A DNA stretch of 64,000 nucleotides from a virus: positions 62,001 to 126,000 of the IMG/VR virus record IMGVR_UViG_3300030090_007211. One strand, 5' to 3'. Made by a program: the position numbers and the translations under genes. The notes below the pieces were generated by a model, which did not search any database, was not told where the DNA came from, and worked only from the letters and a program-made list of their open reading frames with translations. Shown piece by piece: positions 30,478 to 38,669 of this stretch. Within the stretch, counting starts at the first letter, position 1; each line of letters begins with the position of its first letter.

Positions 30478-30985
30478 AATTTTGTTCCACAGTTATCCAC
30501 GTACCTAAGGCTTTTAATAAAGGAGATTCTGCCCGTAGAATATCTCTAATTACCTCCTTAATTTCACTTTCTATTTCCCACCCAATGTCTGGATTGTCTA
30601 TGGCGTCCCATAATTTCTCTTCTTCTCCTGTAGTAAATAAAGTAACAGTTGCCCCATCTAAATTAACGTAGGCATCTATTTCCCATAATATTTCTTTTAC
30701 ATAAACATCCTGTTCCAGTACATCTGTTAGGGTATAAGTTACATCGGTAATACTAAATTTAAAATCATAACCACCACTACTTGGATAGTCAGCCGTATTA
30801 AACTCTATTCCTTTAAATCTCTCTAGAATTTCTCCCTCTACCTCATATAAATAATCTACTTCTTCGTCAGTTAGGGCGTAGGCAGCAACTAAATTATGTT
30901 TATTAGGTATATATTTGAGACTTTTGGCTTCTCTTCCCAACGCATTTATAACTTTATTAATATATTCCCTACGTTTTTCTTCCAT
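30461..30985 (-). CDS. Protein with N-terminal YGL-like helix, 174 aa
   Basis: Starts MEEKRREYINKVINALGREAK and continues ALTDEEVDYLYEVEGEIL, a degenerate YGL module. Residues 60-174 form a separate beta/alpha part (YDFKFSITDVTYTLTDVLEQ). A TATTTATTA variant box lies just upstream. Function unknown. Confidence 0.65.
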   Translation of the reverse strand: MEEKRREYINKVINALGREAKSLKYIPNKHNLVAAYALTDEEVDYLYEVEGEILERFKGIEFNTADYPSSGGYDFKFSITDVTYTLTDVLEQDVYVKEILWEIDAYVNLDGATVTLFTTGEEEKLWDAIDNPDIGWEIESEIKEVIRDILRAESPLLKALGTWITVEQNYEGLG

Positions 30986-31013
30986 ATTAATAAATATAAA
31001 GAAATATACTTAC

Positions 31014-31229
31014 TTACCAACCCCTCTTTTTAATATCACGATATAACCATATCAAAGTTCCAATAAATCCACCATAAGCAGCAATCCCTACAGCAATTTT
31101 TAAATACCAAGTAGTCAAATACCCTTCTTTTACCCAACCAGGATATAATATACAAAACATTAAATTTAAGAGAAGTGCAAAGATATCAACTCCACGTAAA
31201 AAAGGTGATTTCTTATTTTTTATACTCAT
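31014..31229 (-). CDS. Membrane protein, 71 aa
   Basis: Two membrane helices (residues about 14-31 and 42-62, IAVGIAAYGGFIGTLIWLY) and a KKRGW end. Preceded by a long AT-only stretch with overlapping TATTTATA-like boxes. Function unknown. Confidence 0.65.
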   Translation of the reverse strand: MSIKNKKSPFLRGVDIFALLLNLMFCILYPGWVKEGYLTTWYLKIAVGIAAYGGFIGTLIWLYRDIKKRGW

Positions 31230-31289
31230 ATTTATATTTTTTATATAATATTATTTTATATATATAAATATGAACAAAATATTATTTTG

Positions 31290-31670
31290 TTATAACCACT
31301 TATGTTTTTTAAAATAAAACCACATTCCTGCTGCGGTACCTATAGTTAAAAGAGTAAATATCCAAAATCCATGATGATTACTAAGAAAAGGTACATCATC
31401 AAAGTTCATCCCAAAAATTCCAGTATAAAAAGAAAGGGGTAAAAAGATAGTTGACCAAATAGTTAAAAGGTTTAATCTTTTATTCATTAAATCATTATTA
31501 GATTTCTCAATCATTGCCTCCAATATTAAATGTAATTCTAATAAATCTTTATGGGCTTGTCTGTTATCTATTAATTCTTTTTTTAATTTATAAAATTCTT
31601 TAACATCTATTTCTTTCCCTGCAAATATATCCTCCTCAAACTCAGTTAATTTTTTCTCTAATTTATTCAT
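31290..31670 (-). CDS. Minimal CorA-like magnesium channel fragment
   Basis: 126 residues. A helical N-terminus is followed by NKRLNLLTIWSTIFLPLSFYTGIFGMNFDD and a second membrane helix. The GMN signature after TM1 is diagnostic of CorA transporters. Full CorA is about 320 aa; the cytoplasmic funnel is largely missing, so this keeps only the stalk helix and pore. It could form a pore or interfere with host CorA. Overlaps the next gene upstream by 8 bases. Confidence 0.75.
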   Translation of the reverse strand: MNKLEKKLTEFEEDIFAGKEIDVKEFYKLKKELIDNRQAHKDLLELHLILEAMIEKSNNDLMNKRLNLLTIWSTIFLPLSFYTGIFGMNFDDVPFLSNHHGFWIFTLLTIGTAAGMWFYFKKHKWL

Positions 31671-32649
31671 GAAACATTTCTTTTTTCCACATTCTTATTA
31701 AACAATCTTTATCTAATTGATTATATTTTAAATATTTATCTTTCCATTCTTGTGACATCTCTCCATTATAATTAGGCCAACTTCCATCCAAATACGCTTG
31801 CCATCGGAAACCTTCTCTTGGTTCATATCCATCAATTTCTTCTGCAGTTACCGTTTTATCGCCTAATAAAATTCTTAATAAGTAATTTTCTTTCTCACAA
31901 TAATTTAATAATATTTTTCTTAATATTTTTTTAGTAATAGGGTTATAACCTGCAGGTAAAGTATAATATTGCCAACAGGTTAAATGAAAGGCATAACCAG
32001 AATAATATGCCATCGCTAATTGTTTTTGAAACCAATTATGTTTTTGTTTAATATTATAATGAACTCGGGAAGTATAATCATTATTTTTAATAGAATTTCT
32101 TTTATATCCGTTTATTTTTGCAATAATTTTATTTAAGGTAAGTGCAATACTTTTTTCTGCAATTTGGGCTAAACAAAAAATATTGGTCCAAAACTTTTTA
32201 TTTGTTTTAAATTGGAAAGTTTTAATCCACGCAAACATATCAGGAGTCATATTAAATTTTCTTGATAATTTATAGGGGAGATTTTTACTTAATTCATCCA
32301 ACTCATGTAGATTGTTATTAACATGTAATGCCGCTAATGACATTAATACTTGATCTCGCGAAACATCATCTTCACCATATCTACCAGTGTGTCTCATTGC
32401 TTGATAAAAAGGTTTTTTAAAATGGTGACCAGCAGGTATATATCTATAACATTCTAATATACCTTCTTTCATCAGAGGTTCTTTCCACGTTATATAAGCT
32501 AATGCTGTTCTCCATAAGGCGTCTCCCTCACCTACATTAAGTGCACCTTCTTTTTTTGCCCACTCCCATGCATGTTCGCACATCATTTTACTTTTAGTAT
32601 CAAAATATTTTTTTGACGTTATCCGTTTACCAGATTTAAAACTATTCAT
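31663..32649 (-). CDS. Hypothetical protein, 328 aa
   Basis: Large soluble protein rich in Trp, Tyr and His (ALWRTALAYITWKEPL, YRYIPAGHHFKKPFYQAMRHTGRYGEDDVSRDQ, AYYSGYAFHLTCWQYYTLPAG). The conserved-looking HTGRYGEDDVSRDQ might be part of an active site in an alpha-helical fold, as in (alpha/alpha)-barrel glycan enzymes, but no family was recognised. Flanked by membrane-protein genes with 8-base overlaps. Confidence 0.65.
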   Translation of the reverse strand: MNSFKSGKRITSKKYFDTKSKMMCEHAWEWAKKEGALNVGEGDALWRTALAYITWKEPLMKEGILECYRYIPAGHHFKKPFYQAMRHTGRYGEDDVSRDQVLMSLAALHVNNNLHELDELSKNLPYKLSRKFNMTPDMFAWIKTFQFKTNKKFWTNIFCLAQIAEKSIALTLNKIIAKINGYKRNSIKNNDYTSRVHYNIKQKHNWFQKQLAMAYYSGYAFHLTCWQYYTLPAGYNPITKKILRKILLNYCEKENYLLRILLGDKTVTAEEIDGYEPREGFRWQAYLDGSWPNYNGEMSQEWKDKYLKYNQLDKDCLIRMWKKEMFHE

Positions 32650-32842
32650 CTTTTTTCCATAAATCTAATGTCCACAAAACTGATTCTATAAAATATAAAA
32701 CACCAACCATTATCATCCCATAATGTGTCCAACTACCTTGATGCCCATAAGTAATATCTTGATATATAGAAGGGATTGCAGACCCCATAATTGAGATACT
32801 GAAGAGTAATTTTACCCATTTATTATCTAAAAACTTTTTCAC
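32642..32842 (-). CDS. Membrane protein, 66 aa
   Basis: Two hydrophobic helices (VKLLFSISIMGSAIPSIY and MIMVGVLYFIESVLWTL). Coupled to 31663-32649. Function unknown. Confidence 0.6.
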   Translation of the reverse strand: MKKFLDNKWVKLLFSISIMGSAIPSIYQDITYGHQGSWTHYGMIMVGVLYFIESVLWTLDLWKKDE

Positions 32843-32856
32843 TATAATAAATAAAT

Positions 32857-33105
32857 TTAATTATATGCGTAAAGTGCTTCTTCATGTACTTCTTTAACGC
32901 CCTCAACCGTTTCAAATCTTTCAGCGTTATATCCTTGCCAGGGTAAACCATATTTAGTTCTACCTAAATTTCTCACACCAACTAACATATAGGCTCTTTG
33001 ATCGAAAGTATTGACAAACGCTTCTCTCACTACGTAAATCTCTCCTTCAATTACTTCTGCACCTGCAGGTAATTGTTTATCATTTATACAAACTACTTTT
33101 TTCAT
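32857..33105 (-). CDS. Conserved phage small protein, 82 aa
   Basis: MKKVVCINDKQLPAGAEVIEGEIYVV… then GRTKYGLPWQGYNAERFE. The pattern VCINDxxxPxGAEVxEGExYxV is one I associate with Bacteroidota and phage SH3-like proteins. Function unknown. Confidence 0.7.
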   Translation of the reverse strand: MKKVVCINDKQLPAGAEVIEGEIYVVREAFVNTFDQRAYMLVGVRNLGRTKYGLPWQGYNAERFETVEGVKEVHEEALYAYN

Positions 33106-33603
33106 CTATTTTTTAGATTTCTTCTTTTTCTTACTAGTTCGTTTATTTAATTGACAATCAGAAATCGTTTCATAAACACAATTTGTGCTATCATATTTCA
33201 AGTTACCACCTTTTTGATCATCATCACATTGATGTTTGAATTTACCATTCTTACATTTTTTACAACACATTGGTGATCTTCCTAATTTAGCTTCGTAAGA
33301 TCCTGGTTTAGGATATCGATTAGGGTCATCAGGATCATATGGATCATATGGATCAGGGTTATCTTCTTCATATGGATCCGGATAATCATCATCGTCTTGT
33401 GATAATACTAACGCTGTTGGTGTAACATATGCCCCCGCACTGGCAGTGCTAGTTCCCCCTCTTGCGATATTGTTAGATGTGGTAGGATTAGAAGGAGGAG
33501 TAGGTGTTTGTTCTTGTAAAGACTCTTTTTTACTCTCTTCTTCTATTACTTGTTGTATAATACGATTTAATTGACTTTCAGTTAATTTTATTGTCCTTCC
33601 CAT
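33106..33603 (-). CDS. LxE-tagged low-complexity protein, 165 aa
   Basis: Tag MGRTIKLTESQLNRIIQQVIEE|E (I-E-E), with a further L-Q-E|Q a few residues on. Then a Thr/Pro/Ser stretch, a DPYDPYDPDDPN repeat (about 78-95), a cysteine cluster (CCKKCKNGKFKHQC) and a poly-Lys tail. Likely packaged; the basic tail may contact DNA. Late box 16 bases upstream. Confidence 0.75.
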   Translation of the reverse strand: MGRTIKLTESQLNRIIQQVIEEESKKESLQEQTPTPPSNPTTSNNIARGGTSTASAGAYVTPTALVLSQDDDDYPDPYEEDNPDPYDPYDPDDPNRYPKPGSYEAKLGRSPMCCKKCKNGKFKHQCDDDQKGGNLKYDSTNCVYETISDCQLNKRTSKKKKKSKK

Positions 33604-33619
33604 TATATATTATTTAATA

Positions 33620-33627
33620 TATAAATA
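33620..33627 (-). promoter_or_regulatory. Candidate late promoter box (TATTTATA)
   Basis: Perfect box 17 bases before the ATG at 33603. Confidence 0.6.
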
Positions 33628-33646
33628 TAGGAAAAATAATAAAAAA

Positions 33647-33874
33647 TTACTCATTAGTAGTTAAACGGCGTATTATTTCTTCGTAATATTTTTGTTTATC
33701 GTCACCAAGTAATATTAAGTCTAATAATTTATCTATTTGTTCTTCTAAAGGTAACCAACCACCAATGTAAATTACTAACCCCTCATGTAGATACCTATCA
33801 TAAGGATCAATCCCAGTTTCTAATATCCAAATATCGTAAGCTTTATGATATACTATTTTATAATCTTTTTTCAT
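33647..33874 (-). CDS. Hypothetical protein, 75 aa
   Basis: MKKDYKIVYHKAYDIWILETGIDPYDRYLHEG… acidic C-terminal helix. One base from the next small gene. Function unknown. Confidence 0.65.
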   Translation of the reverse strand: MKKDYKIVYHKAYDIWILETGIDPYDRYLHEGLVIYIGGWLPLEEQIDKLLDLILLGDDKQKYYEEIIRRLTTNE

Positions 33875-33875
33875 T

Positions 33876-34052
33876 TTAATAATCTAAATCTAAATCAGTG
33901 AGTGGAAACTCATCATCGTTATAAGTTTCTAGTAATTTTTCAATCTCATATTTCCAAGATCGATAAAATTCAATGTCTTCGGCTGAATCCATAACTTCCC
34001 CAGCCATCAATCTTAATACAAACATCCTAATTTCTAAAAATGTGTCTTCCAT
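33876..34052 (-). CDS. Small protein, paralog of 34117-34290, 58 aa
   Basis: MEDTFLEIRMFVLRLMAGEVMDSAEDIEFYRSWKYEIE… shares VLRxxAGxxMDSxEDxxFYxxW with the gene just upstream. Local duplication. Function unknown. Confidence 0.65.
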   Translation of the reverse strand: MEDTFLEIRMFVLRLMAGEVMDSAEDIEFYRSWKYEIEKLLETYNDDEFPLTDLDLDY

Positions 34053-34116
34053 ACTGATAAGTACAGAGGAGAGTAGAGGTAATTAAGTTGATTATGTAAG
34101 AGTTTTGTAATTAATT

Positions 34117-34290
34117 TTAGTCGTCTTTGGGAATATCATCAAAAGGGTTTTCCCCTTCATGATAAAGTAAAAGGTATTCTTCTATCGTAGTTCGCCAATT
34201 CATATAAAATTGTAAATCTTCAGGAGAATCCATTTTATCTCCAGCAATAATACGTAAAACAAACTCCCTTATATTGTTTTCATCACTCAT
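34117..34290 (-). CDS. Small protein, paralog of 33876-34052, 57 aa
   Basis: MSDENNIREFVLRIIAGDKMDSPEDLQFYMNWRTTIE…; the two copies align end to end and both end in acidic tails. The shared pattern confirms both as real genes. Function unknown. Confidence 0.65.
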   Translation of the reverse strand: MSDENNIREFVLRIIAGDKMDSPEDLQFYMNWRTTIEEYLLLYHEGENPFDDIPKDD

Positions 34291-34350
34291 CTTTAATAAA
34301 TAAGTGAAACAAGGGGAAATAAGTAATAAGAAATGTAAAATAAATGTAAA

Positions 34351-34791
34351 TTAGTCAGGAGTAACTTCAAAATCCTCACCCAATACTAATTCTCCTGATT
34401 GGGCTTCTTTCATAGAAATTTCTTCTCCTTTAAATCTATCGCCCACATCTTTTATTAAATGCTCTCGGATTGCATTAGATTTAGAAAATTTTTCTTTTTT
34501 CATTATCTTATCGTAAATATTCTTTTTATGAGTATCCTCTAATTTTAAAGGAGATGGTTCTTCTCCTTCACATAAAGAAGAATTAATTTCTTCATACTCC
34601 GCACCCTCAAAACTATAGGTAACACTATCGATAGGGTCACCTTCTTCTAAACGTGCCTCTAATGAAGCAAAAGTAATTACGTTTACTTTTATTCTATTAT
34701 TAATTAAATCTACTCTATAGTCACTAATCATACTATATGCTTCACTATGTATAGATTTAAATCTTGTAATAAGGTTTGATATAATTGCCAT
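34351..34791 (-). CDS. Hypothetical protein, 146 aa
   Basis: Begins MAIISNLITRFKSIHSEAYSMISDYRVD, an amphipathic helix; then IKVNVITFASLEARLEEGDPID, and IREHLIKDVGDRFKGEEI near the C-terminus. Late box 14 bases upstream. No LxE tag. Could be a structural protein; function unknown. Confidence 0.65.
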   Translation of the reverse strand: MAIISNLITRFKSIHSEAYSMISDYRVDLINNRIKVNVITFASLEARLEEGDPIDSVTYSFEGAEYEEINSSLCEGEEPSPLKLEDTHKKNIYDKIMKKEKFSKSNAIREHLIKDVGDRFKGEEISMKEAQSGELVLGEDFEVTPD

Positions 34792-34804
34792 AATATTTTT
34801 TTAT

Positions 34805-34812
34805 TATAAATA
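34805..34812 (-). promoter_or_regulatory. Candidate late promoter box (TATTTATA)
   Basis: Perfect box 14 bases before the ATG at 34791. Confidence 0.6.
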
Positions 34813-34817
34813 TATTT

Positions 34818-35879
34818 TTATTTCCAATAACTTTCTGTTAAAGTATCTCTTTTAGTCATTGCCCATACAGGAGCACTAGTTTTACCCCCATCACTTCCAT
34901 GAATAACCACAATATCAAAGAAATCTTCTAAAATTTCTTTAGCATCTTGCGCAGTTTCAAAGTTATATCTAGGTGATCCGGGAAAGTTAGCAATAAATAC
35001 CCCATCATCTTTTAGGGCTGTCATCACATCTTGTATAGTTCTTCTCATCATTAAAGGGGATCCTTGTACGTTTAAAACATTACTAGCAAATATGATATCA
35101 TATTCTCTATTCAATGCATTCGGATCATGATGTTCATCATTTACATTACTATGAAAATCATGGGCAGTAACATCTAAACCTAACTCTCTCAAAGCGTAGG
35201 TATGTTTTGCATCTTTACCTGAACCAAAATCTAAAATTTTAACATCTCTATTACCACTATCTTTTATATATTGGAGAACCATTCTAGGGGTAACTGCATT
35301 TGGTCCAACTGCCCCACTACTCCTACTGGATCGATTTGCTTTTTCAATTTCTTCTGGAGAAATTGACTCATAACTCATTTCTAATATTGTTTCTTTCATT
35401 TTACTTTCTATTAAAGGAATTATATTATTTTCCCAATAATTTTTATAACCTATTTTATTAAATTCTATATTGGGAATTTTTAACCATTTTTTACTTCTAG
35501 TTTTAGCATCCTCAACATTAAATCCACCGTAATTATCGTTTACGAATAACCATTTATGATGATATATTTGTGGGGAAGACTTTTGTTTCATATATCTCAT
35601 ACTCCCATCCCCTCGTATAAGAATTGCGTCTCCTACTATAGGTTCATCGGAAGTATCCCAATCTGGGGAAGAAATAAAAGTTACGTTCCCATTTTTTACA
35701 TCATATTTTATGATATCATAAATAAAATCAGAAGGTATCTCACGTTTAGCAAACTCTAAAACGGCATGGGGTAGTTTATCTTCTACAGATTTATGTAGAT
35801 ATATTGTATTACCTACCTGTTTCCCAACACCATATTTAGGTGACCTTTTTATAATACTACCTTTCTCGGTTTTAATCAT
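34818..35879 (-). CDS. SAM methyltransferase fusion with LxE sites
   Basis: 353 residues. Residues 1-160 are an uncharacterised N-terminal domain. I165-L-E167|M separates it from a Rossmann methyltransferase, about 195-340: motif I is ILDFGSGKDAKHTYAL at 215-230, acidic post-I VTAHDFHS, motif IV IIFASNVLNV. A second L347-T-E349|S lies four residues from the end. Substrate unknown. The domain layout resembles packaged multi-domain effectors; inference. Confidence 0.75.
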   Translation of the reverse strand: MIKTEKGSIIKRSPKYGVGKQVGNTIYLHKSVEDKLPHAVLEFAKREIPSDFIYDIIKYDVKNGNVTFISSPDWDTSDEPIVGDAILIRGDGSMRYMKQKSSPQIYHHKWLFVNDNYGGFNVEDAKTRSKKWLKIPNIEFNKIGYKNYWENNIIPLIESKMKETILEMSYESISPEEIEKANRSSRSSGAVGPNAVTPRMVLQYIKDSGNRDVKILDFGSGKDAKHTYALRELGLDVTAHDFHSNVNDEHHDPNALNREYDIIFASNVLNVQGSPLMMRRTIQDVMTALKDDGVFIANFPGSPRYNFETAQDAKEILEDFFDIVVIHGSDGGKTSAPVWAMTKRDTLTESYWK

Positions 35880-35892
35880 TATTTGTTTATTA

Positions 35893-35900
35893 TATAAATA
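35893..35900 (-). promoter_or_regulatory. Candidate late promoter box (TATTTATA)
   Basis: Perfect box 14 bases before the ATG at 35879. Confidence 0.6.
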
Positions 35901-35905
35901 TATTA

Positions 35906-36088
35906 CTATTTCTTATTACCCCATTTTATAATAAACAAAATATTATATTTTTTTATCCATGATAATTTTTCACCACCTTTAGTAGTATTAATCTTTTCTT
36001 TGATATCACTTTTAAGTTTAAAGTGTTGAGAGAAGGTTTTTAAAAGACTTTTATATAGTTTATTACTATTATGGTGGTCAAATAACAT
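35906..36088 (-). CDS. Basic hypothetical protein, 60 aa
   Basis: MLFDHHNSNKLYKSLLKTFSQHFKLK… very Lys-rich. One-base TAATG overlap with the LOG gene upstream supports it. Function unknown. Confidence 0.55.
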   Translation of the reverse strand: MLFDHHNSNKLYKSLLKTFSQHFKLKSDIKEKINTTKGGEKLSWIKKYNILFIIKWGNKK

Positions 36089-36750
36089 TAGAAGTTAGGT
36101 GCATTAGTATTAAGTTTAGAAAGGATATATTCCATAGCTTCTTCAGGCGAATCTACTAATTTATACATTTCTAAATCTTCTTTACTAATTTTACCCTGAC
36201 TCAACATCGTATTTTTTATCCATTCGAATAATCCACCCCAAAAATTAGAATCCATAAATACTATAGGTACTGATCTCATATGTCCGGTTTGAATTAGGGT
36301 TAAGGTTTCAAATATTTCATCAAATGTACCAAATCCACCCGGAAACGCGACAAATGCTTGGGAATATTTTAAGAAGAATACTTTACGAGTAAAGAAATAT
36401 CTACAACTTACTAATTTATCTACATATTCATTTGCAGAAGATTCGAAGGGTAACTCTATTTGTAACCCTACAGAATTACCATTTAAATTACTCGCCCCTA
36501 AATTAGCGGCTTCCATTATCCCCGGTCCACCACCAGTTATTATACCATATCCGTTTGAAACTATTAACTCTGATAATTTAGTTGCTTTTTGATAAAACTC
36601 ATCATCCGGTTGCGTACGAGCAGATCCAAAGATGGAGATACAGGGACCGATAGTAGTTAATTCATCAAATCCTTTAATAAATTCTCCATGTATACGTAAT
36701 GCTTGCCACGCGTCTGTAGCTTTATCGTGTTTCCATAATTGATTTTTCAT
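36088..36750 (-). CDS. LOG family / TIGR00730-type Rossmann protein
   Basis: 220 residues. GGGPGIMEAANLGA near 74-87 and PGGFGTFDEIFETLTLIQ near 137-154 are the two signature motifs of LOG (cytokinin riboside 5'-monophosphate phosphoribohydrolase-like) proteins. These hydrolyse N-glycosidic bonds of nucleoside monophosphates. In a phage this could serve nucleotide recycling or nucleotide-signal degradation; inference. Confidence 0.85.
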   Translation of the reverse strand: MKNQLWKHDKATDAWQALRIHGEFIKGFDELTTIGPCISIFGSARTQPDDEFYQKATKLSELIVSNGYGIITGGGPGIMEAANLGASNLNGNSVGLQIELPFESSANEYVDKLVSCRYFFTRKVFFLKYSQAFVAFPGGFGTFDEIFETLTLIQTGHMRSVPIVFMDSNFWGGLFEWIKNTMLSQGKISKEDLEMYKLVDSPEEAMEYILSKLNTNAPNF

Positions 36751-36965
36751 AATCCTCCAATTCCTGTTTTAGTGCGTAAATGTGTGTCCATCTCATTATA
36801 TTTTTTTTCTTCCGCTTTTTTCCATTCATAATATGCATGTAAAATATCCGGCATATCTAATTCATAATACATTTTAAATTCGCTATTACCATTGTAGCTC
36901 ATATACTCAGTCTCATAATCTTGTTTCTTCAACCAAGCCCATATTTCCATTTTATTTATTTTCAT
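36747..36965 (-). CDS. Hypothetical protein, 72 aa
   Basis: MKINKMEIWAWLKKQDYETEYMSYNGNSEFKMYYELD… then HAYYEWKKAEEKKYNEMD. ATGA overlap with the LOG gene. Function unknown. Confidence 0.65.
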   Translation of the reverse strand: MKINKMEIWAWLKKQDYETEYMSYNGNSEFKMYYELDMPDILHAYYEWKKAEEKKYNEMDTHLRTKTGIGGL

Positions 36966-37113
36966 TTCTTAAATTTTTATTGCCTTTGTTATGGGAAGGA
37001 ATGTAAGGACAATTTCTACATCCTGAACCACAACAAAAACCTCTTTTAATTAAAAACTTTTCTGTTAGTACCATTTTACCATTTTCTAAATAATAATCAC
37101 TATTGTTTTTCAC
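36952..37113 (-). CDS. DUF5522-like Cys-rich protein, 53 aa
   Basis: GTG start at 37113. DYYLENGKMVLTEKFLIKRGFCCGSGCRNCPY is the DUF5522 pattern, with Cys ligands CCxxxCxxC likely binding a metal or Fe-S cluster. Overlaps neighbours by 14 bases on each side. Function unknown, but common in Bacteroidota, suggesting host origin. Confidence 0.7.
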   Translation of the reverse strand: MKNNSDYYLENGKMVLTEKFLIKRGFCCGSGCRNCPYIPSHNKGNKNLRNENK

Positions 37114-37468
37114 ATTTCTTTTCTAAATCTACTATCCTCATTAAAACTTCATCATTAATGAAAGTTAAACTATATTTCTCCCCCCATTTTTTCTGCAGAG
37201 CTTTAATAATATTTTCTAATTCATCATATTTTAATCCATGATGCTCAATTAAATAAGTATGTAATCTCCTCATAGGATTATATAATTTAAACATATTACA
37301 AATTCCTTGACCACCATTATATTGGATGGTATGATATCTCTCTTCACCAAAGTTAAACGAGAACCAAGTGTCTGTAACCCCATATACATTAGTAGTAGTA
37401 TGAAAAATAGTTTTTTCATCCACATCTTCAATAATATAATTATAATATTTAGTGTGGTCTTTACCCAT
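37100..37468 (-). CDS. Single YGL-module-like protein, 122 aa
   Basis: MGKDHTKYYNYIIEDVDEKT… then YLIEHHGLKYDELENIIKALQKKWG, a divergent module with HHGL in place of xYGL, followed by a 25-residue tail. TAATG overlap with the gene upstream. Function unknown. Confidence 0.65.
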   Translation of the reverse strand: MGKDHTKYYNYIIEDVDEKTIFHTTTNVYGVTDTWFSFNFGEERYHTIQYNGGQGICNMFKLYNPMRRLHTYLIEHHGLKYDELENIIKALQKKWGEKYSLTFINDEVLMRIVDLEKKCEKQ

Positions 37469-37758
37469 TATTTAATCCAATCGTTGTATGCATGATTATA
37501 TGCGGTAACTATATCAACTTTTGTTGAGTTATTTAAATAATTCTGTGCGGTTACTTCTACTTCTTCCCTTAACCCATATTTATCGGCATCTTGTAATATT
37601 AAATCTACATGGTCGTAGTCTTTACTGGTGGGAGAATTGTTAACTTTACAAAAATGGTAGTAATGGGCGTAATCTTCCATTAATTTACTGGTAGGTGTGG
37701 CATTCCCATATACTCTCTCGTTATGATTCAACCAATCTTTCGCATCTAAAATTTTCAT
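37468..37758 (-). CDS. Hypothetical protein, 96 aa
   Basis: MKILDAKDWLNHNERVYGNATPTSKLMEDYAHYYHFCKV… then ADKYGLREEVEVTAQNYL. A small soluble protein of a type common in Bacteroidota phages. Function unknown. Confidence 0.65.
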   Translation of the reverse strand: MKILDAKDWLNHNERVYGNATPTSKLMEDYAHYYHFCKVNNSPTSKDYDHVDLILQDADKYGLREEVEVTAQNYLNNSTKVDIVTAYNHAYNDWIK

Positions 37759-37819
37759 TATCTTTTGAATTTAAGATAAATATAAATAATAAATTTTAAA
37801 AAATCTACCCTTTTTTTAA

Positions 37820-37942
37820 CTATCTTCCTTGACCTCTATATTTTTTTGCGTAAAATTTAGATTGTTTGTTGTTAGAAGTACGTTTTTTAGAGTGAATTCC
37901 TTTACGTTTCTTTGGTTTACTTTCGGTTGCTTTTGATCTCAT
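37820..37942 (-). CDS. Highly basic small protein, 40 aa
   Basis: MRSKATESKPKKRKGIHSKKRTSNNKQSKFY… about 45% Lys/Arg and no membrane segment. Likely binds nucleic acid. Small proteins with KRKGIHSKK are recurrent in Bacteroidota and their phages. Function unknown. Confidence 0.6.
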   Translation of the reverse strand: MRSKATESKPKKRKGIHSKKRTSNNKQSKFYAKKYRGQGR

Positions 37943-38006
37943 AAGTAGGTTGTTATAAGAATAAATAGATCATTCTTTTAACCTACTTTTAAAAGTTATG
38001 TCTTTT

Positions 38007-38408
38007 TTATGTAAGGATTTTTTTAACTACTTGAGAAACTAGTTTATTATCTGCTTTACCACCATATTCTTTATTAAAATCTCCCATAATTTTTCCCATA
38101 TCTTTCATAGTAGAATAATTATTGGTTACAATGATAGACTGAATGACTTTTTCTATATCACTTTCTGACATTTGAATTGGTAAATATTCATCTAATATTT
38201 TTATTTCCTCTTTGGATTTATCATCATTTACTGTCTCCAAATTCTTTTTAAATTTTTGTAATAACTTAATAACTTCGGTTTCTGTTAATATTGTCGTACC
38301 ATCTTCCAATCTCCCTATTTCTCCCTTAATTACTCTTAATAAATTTAATCTTACTTTATCTCCATTCCGTAAAGATGTCTTTATTTCTTCATTTATTCTC
38401 TCTTTCAT
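38007..38408 (-). CDS. YqeY/GatB-related protein
   Basis: 133 residues (host YqeY about 150). MKERINEEIKTSLRNGDKVRLNLLRVIKGEI, LDEYLPIQMSESDIEK and MKDMGKIMGDFNKEYGGKADNKLVSQVVKKIL match the YqeY family, a tRNA-amidotransferase-related tRNA-binding domain. Probably acquired from a host. Role in phage unknown. Confidence 0.85.
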   Translation of the reverse strand: MKERINEEIKTSLRNGDKVRLNLLRVIKGEIGRLEDGTTILTETEVIKLLQKFKKNLETVNDDKSKEEIKILDEYLPIQMSESDIEKVIQSIIVTNNYSTMKDMGKIMGDFNKEYGGKADNKLVSQVVKKILT

Positions 38409-38413
38409 TGAAC

Positions 38414-38668
38414 CTATTTTTTATATTTCTTTTTTATTTTTTTTATGTCTTTAGTCATTTTCTTTTCCCATAACGTTTCATGGGTATAATATAAAAATAA
38501 TTTTACGATTGTGTCCACTGCACCAATACTTAACGCAATATAAGGATTACCGGTTACTAACCACCCCACTAAAACCGTTACTAAAGTACTTATTACTCTT
38601 GCACTAATCGCTCGTTTAATCCTAGTTATGGTTAAATATTTTTTTATTTTTTCTCTTCTTTGCTTCAT
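38414..38668 (-). CDS. DUF2061-type membrane protein
   Basis: 84 residues. RAISARVISTLVTVLVGWLVTGNPYIALSIGAVDTIVKLFLYYTHETLWEK fits DUF2061 (two membrane helices with a conserved YxHExxW). Basic ends face the cytoplasm. Cotranscribed with YqeY. Function unknown. Confidence 0.75.
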   Translation of the reverse strand: MKQRREKIKKYLTITRIKRAISARVISTLVTVLVGWLVTGNPYIALSIGAVDTIVKLFLYYTHETLWEKKMTKDIKKIKKKYKK

Positions 38669-38669
38669 A

